A stretch of DNA of 10,189 nucleotides. It comes from JBBDWJ01 sp040902925 (GTDB lineage: Bacteria; Acidobacteriota; Terriglobia; Bryobacterales; UBA6623). The position numbers were made by a program, and so were the translations under genes. The stretch lies in NCBI GenBank assembly GCA_040902925.1, contig JBBDWJ010000381.1, forward strand, positions 1-10,189. Direction: 5' to 3'. A model generated the notes under the pieces. It was not told the origin of the DNA and ran no database searches. It saw only the letters and a program-made list of their open reading frames with translations. This document shows positions 7,442-10,189 of this stretch, one piece after another (the first letter of the stretch is position 1; each line of letters begins with the position of its first letter).

Positions 7442-8800
7442 CTACGGCCCGTCTCCGGCGGCGGCAGAGCTGTTCTGCGCGCTAAATGGTGCCGGCTGAA
7501 AAACCGACATTATCTCCTCGATCATTTCCGCGCGCGAATTGTAGCGGCTCTCTTCGTAACAGCCCAAGGGGTTCTCTGTGACGTTCACCAAACACTTGTT
7601 GCAATAGGTACAGGGATTCTCAGGCGCGTTCACCCCGGCCGCAAACATCTTGACCAGGTCGTTGTTGGCCACGAGCGGACGCGCGATCGTAACCGCGTCG
7701 CACATGCCCAGCTTCAAGGCGTCACGAATCACCGAAGCCGTTTGGAATCCGCCCGTGCAAAATACCGGGATGCCCACCGTAGCCTTGATCGCGTGGGCCT
7801 CGGGCAGCAGCCGGCCTTCGATCTGCCAATCGTGGGCCTCGACCCACATGCGCCGGAACAGCGCGCCGAGCTTGGCGTTGCGGAAAATCCGATAGTTGCG
7901 ATAGGTGTTCAGGCCGCTCGAAATCACGGTGTCGTACGTCTTAACCGCGTGATCGAGTGGCAAGTCGCCCGCGGGATTCAGTGGATGAGGAAACGAGCTC
8001 CCCGTCGAGACGTGGATCGCGTCGACGCCATCCTCCTCGAGCCACTTGCACACTTGCTTGGACTCCTCCAGCGTGTTCCCCTGCTTGGCGCTCTTTTGAA
8101 AGAAGCTCAGGATGCCGTGGTGCTCGACCGCGCTAATCTTCATCTGGAGGTGAAAGTCGTTGCCGACTTCGGCGCGGATAGCGCGCACGATCTCGCGCAC
8201 GAACCGGGCCCGGTTTTCCAGCGGGCCGCCGTACTCGTCATCCCGGTCGGTGATCGCGGAGCTGAGAAACTGCGTGATCAGATAACCGTTCGCGCCGTGC
8301 AGCTCGACGCCGTCGAGACCGGCTTCCCGGGCCCTCCGCGCGCCCTGCGCGAAGGCTGCGACGGTCTCTTGAATCTGCGCCACCGTCATGCGTTCGCATT
8401 CGAAGCCGTGCAGCTCTTCGGGCTTGTCGGTAGAGCTAAGGCCTTTGTCGTATTCGATGCCGCCGATGTCGCGCTGCCGGCCGGCATGACTGAGCTGCAG
8501 AATGAACTTGCAGTCATGTTCATGGACACGCTTGCCCAGCTCCCTCCAGAACGGGATGCGGTCGTCGCGCTCAATCGTGGCGTAGTTCGGAATGATGCGG
8601 CCGTGGATATGCACAGGGACAAACGAAGAGATAATCGCACCCACGCCGCCGCGCGCGAATTTGAGCTCCCAGTTGATGCGCGCCTGGTTGCCCGAACCGT
8701 CGTAGTTGTCGAAGCGGCCGGAAATGTTCGAGCGGAAAATCCGATTCTTGACCGTCAAGTTCCGGCACGACAGGGGTTCGAAGATGAGATCTGCGGGCAT
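7442..8800 (-). CDS. NADH:flavin oxidoreductase, Old Yellow Enzyme family, with a four-cysteine cluster
   Basis: The 452-residue protein is an FMN-binding TIM barrel of the Old Yellow Enzyme/2,4-dienoyl-CoA reductase family. Members reduce activated C=C bonds (enones, dienoyl-CoA) using NAD(P)H. Seen: the opening LIFEPLSCRNLTVKNR (5-20), LQLSHAGRQ (101-109), VELHGANGYLITQFLS (165-180) with the substrate-binding His/Asn pair, DDEYGGPLENRARF (187-200), and the FMN phosphate region at about 345-375 (FCTGGF, then TIARPL). After the barrel, Cys397, Cys400, Cys403 and Cys414 (CTYCNKC then C) match the cluster that binds 4Fe-4S in FadH-type enzymes, with slightly tighter spacing. The protein stops soon after, so the FAD/NAD(P) domain of FadH is absent and electrons must come from NAD(P)H directly or from a separate reductase. 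It is probably the first gene of an operon with the alpha-dioxygenase. There is no clear ribosome-binding site before ATG 8800. Confidence 0.92.
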   Translation of the reverse strand: MPADLIFEPLSCRNLTVKNRIFRSNISGRFDNYDGSGNQARINWELKFARGGVGAIISSFVPVHIHGRIIPNYATIERDDRIPFWRELGKRVHEHDCKFILQLSHAGRQRDIGGIEYDKGLSSTDKPEELHGFECERMTVAQIQETVAAFAQGARRAREAGLDGVELHGANGYLITQFLSSAITDRDDEYGGPLENRARFVREIVRAIRAEVGNDFHLQMKISAVEHHGILSFFQKSAKQGNTLEESKQVCKWLEEDGVDAIHVSTGSSFPHPLNPAGDLPLDHAVKTYDTVISSGLNTYRNYRIFRNAKLGALFRRMWVEAHDWQIEGRLLPEAHAIKATVGIPVFCTGGFQTASVIRDALKLGMCDAVTIARPLVANNDLVKMFAAGVNAPENPCTYCNKCLVNVTENPLGCYEESRYNSRAEMIEEIMSVFQPAPFSAQNSSAAAGDGP

Positions 8801-8815
8801 TGCGGGTGACGGGAA

Positions 8816-8843
8816 CTAATATCCCAGACCAACTTGGGATCAA
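8816..8843 (-). promoter_or_regulatory. Possible promoter of the oxidoreductase/alpha-dioxygenase operon
   Basis: Read on the minus strand, TTGATC (8838-8843) and TATTAG (8816-8821) are separated by 16 bases; each matches the housekeeping -35 and -10 consensus at 4 of 6 positions. Transcription would start about 10 bases before the ATG at 8800, giving an almost leaderless message, which would agree with the missing ribosome-binding site. The match is modest and there is no experimental support. Confidence 0.33.
8821..8840. promoter_or_regulatory. Inverted repeat, candidate operator
   Basis: ATCCCA and TGGGAT, separated by 8 bases, form a perfect 6-bp inverted repeat 20 to 40 bases upstream of the oxidoreductase start. 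It sits across the spacer between the candidate -35 and -10 boxes, a classic place for a dimeric repressor to bind. No regulator gene is seen next to it. A short repeat like this could be chance. Confidence 0.35.
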
Positions 8844-8933
8844 TTGTACTGCTTCGGTGCTTTGAAAGAAACAAAAAACAGGAACGACGCCTCATCGCCT
8901 GCCGTAGTAAAGCCTCTTCACGCGATGGCGATT

Positions 8934-8948
8934 GGACGCGATGCGTCC
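8934..8948. terminator. Short hairpin downstream of the small propeptide-like gene
   Basis: GGACGC-GAT-GCGTCC is a perfect 6-bp inverted repeat about 90 bases after the stop of the minus-strand gene at 9041. No T run follows on either strand. The rest of the 240-base gap (8801-9040) shows nothing else recognisable besides the promoter/operator candidates near 8820-8843. Confidence 0.2.
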
Positions 8949-9040
8949 TCGCGGAGGCGCCGCTGCAATCGGACCCGATCTGTTGATTGATTCCCGAATC
9001 CGCCAGATCCAAAGCCGGTTCTTACGCAGCGCCGTTCGAA

Positions 9041-9385
9041 TCAAATCTCGGTTGCCACGTTGTCCACGCGATTCAGAATCACTCTCTTAACCTCGGCCAG
9101 GCCACTGACCGCCGCAATCTGGTCGATAGTCAGATCCAATTCCAATGCGCCGGCGAGAACGTTCTCGTGAATCTTGCCCTCGAAACCCAATGCCGTTAAT
9201 CGTTCTTTAACGACGCCGACGCTGGCGCGCAGCCGTTTCTCGAGTGCGGCGTAGGTTGTAACTTCAGCCGTGGGTTCTTCCGCGGCAATCTGCACCAAGA
9301 CCGAAATTCTGTCGCCTCCGCGATCCTCCTGTTCCATAAGGCGCATTTCGTCGCGAAGTCGGGGCTCGATTTTTGATTCGTCCAT
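9041..9385 (-). CDS. Small protein resembling a free-standing subtilase propeptide (I9-like inhibitor/chaperone)
   Basis: The likely start is ATG 9385, giving 114 residues. The frame is open for a further 87 codons upstream, but that part reads through the hairpin repeat and looks non-coding, and a strong ribosome-binding site marks the ATG. From residue 24 the order of predicted elements is strand (ISVLVQIA), long helix (YAALEKRL to LTALGF), strands (IHENVLAGALELDLT), helix (IDQIAAVSGL) and strand (EVKRVILNRVD). This resembles the ferredoxin-like propeptide fold of S8 subtilases, where a closing segment around V-x-x-V-x-x-x contacts the protease. It lacks a signal peptide and a protease domain. 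The neighbouring upstream gene on the same strand is a subtilase, supporting a role as its inhibitor or folding helper. The family assignment comes from pattern and context, not a confirmed match. The small gene itself is well supported; its function is moderate. Confidence 0.65.
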   Translation of the reverse strand: MDESKIEPRLRDEMRLMEQEDRGGDRISVLVQIAAEEPTAEVTTYAALEKRLRASVGVVKERLTALGFEGKIHENVLAGALELDLTIDQIAAVSGLAEVKRVILNRVDNVATEI

Positions 9386-9391
9386 GGAAAG

Positions 9392-9398
9392 CTTCCTC
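9392..9398 (-). promoter_or_regulatory. Strong ribosome-binding site that sets the start of the small gene at 9385
   Basis: Minus-strand GAGGAAG lies 6 bases before ATG 9385. It is the best Shine-Dalgarno match among the genes in this window and argues against the longer reading that would begin at 9646. Confidence 0.7.
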
Positions 9399-9484
9399 AC
9401 AGATCGCTTCCGCTGGCCTGCCAGATGTCCAACTCCGGCGCGTTCCGTCCGGCAAAATGTCCTTGAGTACGTGTTAGTGTGGGC

Positions 9485-9619
9485 CGCGGGCGCAGCGCGC
9501 TGCGCCCCTACAGGGTCTTGCCCGTGGGCAAGGAATTCTCGGGACACCCGAGTGGGGCGCCGCACGGGCATCGTGATCGTCGAGAATCCGTTGTAGGGGC
9601 GTAGCGTGCTACGCCCGCG
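9485..9619. repeat. Non-coding nested-hairpin element with inverted ends (MITE- or REP-like)
   Basis: Two 28-base arms (9485-9512 and 9592-9619) are inverted copies matching at 25 of 28 positions. Each arm contains its own 20-base palindrome: 9488-9507 is perfect (GGGCGCAGC/GCTGCGCCC around GC) and 9597-9616 reads GGGCGTAGC/GCTACGCCC around GT. Two of the three differences change both sides of a stem pair, so the hairpin is kept. Between the arms are two more perfect hairpins, CTTGCCC-GT-GGGCAAG (9517-9532) and CTCGGG-ACA-CCCGAG (9538-9552), and a 7-bp long-range pairing (ATTCTCG 9535-9541 with CGAGAAT 9581-9587). An outer AGTACGT/ACGTACT pair at 9466-9472 and 9635-9641 may extend the inverted ends to about 176 bp in all. 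No transposase and no clear target-site duplication are seen. The element occupies most of the 378-base gap between the subtilase and the small gene (9386-9763); the rest of that gap holds nothing recognisable apart from the ribosome-binding site. Confidence 0.75.
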
Positions 9620-9763
9620 ACGCCAGCACGCCAAACGTACTTCCACGACAGTGTACGAGTGTCCCAGGACCAGTGTTCACGGCGCCCAAGGGGCTTGGAG
9701 CAGAATAACAGTTCAAAGCCCCCGGTTCGAAGACACGCCTGTCTTGGTTGGCGGATGGCGTGC

Positions 9764-10189
9764 TTAGCTGACAGTCGCGGCAGCAGCCAACCCCAGTCCC
9801 ACGCCCGCCTTGGCGCGCATGACCGACGCGTAGGCGTTGATGAGTCCGTACCCCGCCTGGTTGGGCAAGTAGGGGATAGGCTCGCAGCTTTCCTCCAGGA
9901 TTTTCTTCACCATCATCGGCGAGAGACTGGAGTTCTGTTCCAACATCAGCGCCACCAGTCCCGCGACGTGCGGCGAAGCCATCGACGTGCCGCTCATGAC
10001 CCCAAAACCGCCGCCCGCTAACGTCGACCGGATCGCGACGCCGGGTCCGCTGACGTCGGGCTTGGTAAGGCGAATCGTGGATGCGGGAGAGAGTCGGCCG
10101 CTGCCGGGTCCGACGCTCGACGAGCCCGCCAGAATCATAGCCTTATCCACCGAGCCCACCGTGATGGCGCGCCCCGCGGCGCCCGGGTG
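9764..10189 (-). CDS. S8 family subtilisin-like serine protease, C-terminal part (partial at window edge)
   Basis: The frame is open to the right end of the window, so only about the last 141 residues are present. They begin HPGAAGRAITVGSVDKA, the usual strand before the substrate-binding region. Then come LTKPDVSGPGVAI, matching the family KPD-x-x-APG-V motif, and GVMSGTSMASPHVAGLVALML, which contains the nucleophile serine (codon 9983-9985) in the GTSMASPHVAG signature. The catalytic Asp and His and any signal peptide lie beyond the edge. After the catalytic core there is a helix (SPMMVKKILEESCEPI) and a typical GYGLINAYASV segment. The protein ends about 20 residues later in LGLAAAATVS, so no large C-terminal domain follows. 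A GTG at 10159 lies inside the conserved core and is not a real start. The downstream propeptide-like gene on the same strand is a likely partner. Confidence 0.93.
   Translation of the reverse strand, partial: HPGAAGRAITVGSVDKAMILAGSSSVGPGSGRLSPASTIRLTKPDVSGPGVAIRSTLAGGGFGVMSGTSMASPHVAGLVALMLEQNSSLSPMMVKKILEESCEPIPYLPNQAGYGLINAYASVMRAKAGVGLGLAAAATVS

Noticed and set aside
7088..8809. Very long plus-strand open frame (573 codons) antisense to the oxidoreductase and the alpha-dioxygenase start
   Set aside because: It is a shadow frame caused by GC-rich codon bias; its translation shows no recognisable domain, while the minus-strand genes have clear family motifs.
9386..9646. N-terminal extension of the small propeptide-like gene
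   Set aside because: It is translated from the hairpin repeat, and the strong GAGGAAG ribosome-binding site marks ATG 9385 as the start.

Overview
The window is GC-rich bacterial chromosome with eight supportable protein genes and ordinary intergenic gaps. The gene set (a complete Ada protein, a membrane-anchored MutS-like ATPase, a plant-type fatty acid alpha-dioxygenase, an Old Yellow Enzyme family flavoprotein, a TIR-domain protein, an S8 subtilase) would fit a large-genome soil or environmental bacterium. My best guess is an Acidobacteriota member, but this rests on general impression only: there is no rRNA or other phylogenetic marker here.

Layout. Positions 202-3425, plus strand, form a DNA maintenance block: Ada (alkylation response regulator and repair protein), then a MutS-family ATPase with four predicted membrane segments. 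From 3486 to the right end everything reads on the minus strand. In transcription order from the right edge these are: the C-terminal part of an S8 subtilase (running off the window), a small protein resembling a free-standing subtilase propeptide/I9 inhibitor (9041-9385), an Old Yellow Enzyme family oxidoreductase with a cysteine cluster (7442-8800), a fatty acid alpha-dioxygenase (5545-7377), a TIR-DUF1566 fusion protein (4401-5375) and an exported protein that may be a beta-barrel (3486-4262).

How the genes may work together. The oxidoreductase and the alpha-dioxygenase are 64 bases apart on one strand and probably co-transcribed. An inverted repeat overlaps a possible promoter just upstream of the oxidoreductase. 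The pair looks like a small oxylipin-type cassette: the dioxygenase would make 2-hydroperoxy fatty acids that break down to aldehydes one carbon shorter, and the flavoenzyme would reduce activated alkenes or enoyl compounds. The TIR protein keeps the glutamate needed for NADase activity and carries a DUF1566 (Lcl_C) domain that may be its sensor. The subtilase and the propeptide-like protein probably form a protease/inhibitor or protease/chaperone pair. They are separated by a roughly 135-bp non-coding element built of nested hairpins with inverted ends, which resembles a MITE or REP-like repeat.

The most notable items are the alpha-dioxygenase/flavoenzyme cassette, the TIR-DUF1566 fusion, and the hairpin repeat, whose two arms differ by a compensatory base-pair change. 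No RNA genes, CRISPR arrays, transposase genes or reverse transcriptase were seen.
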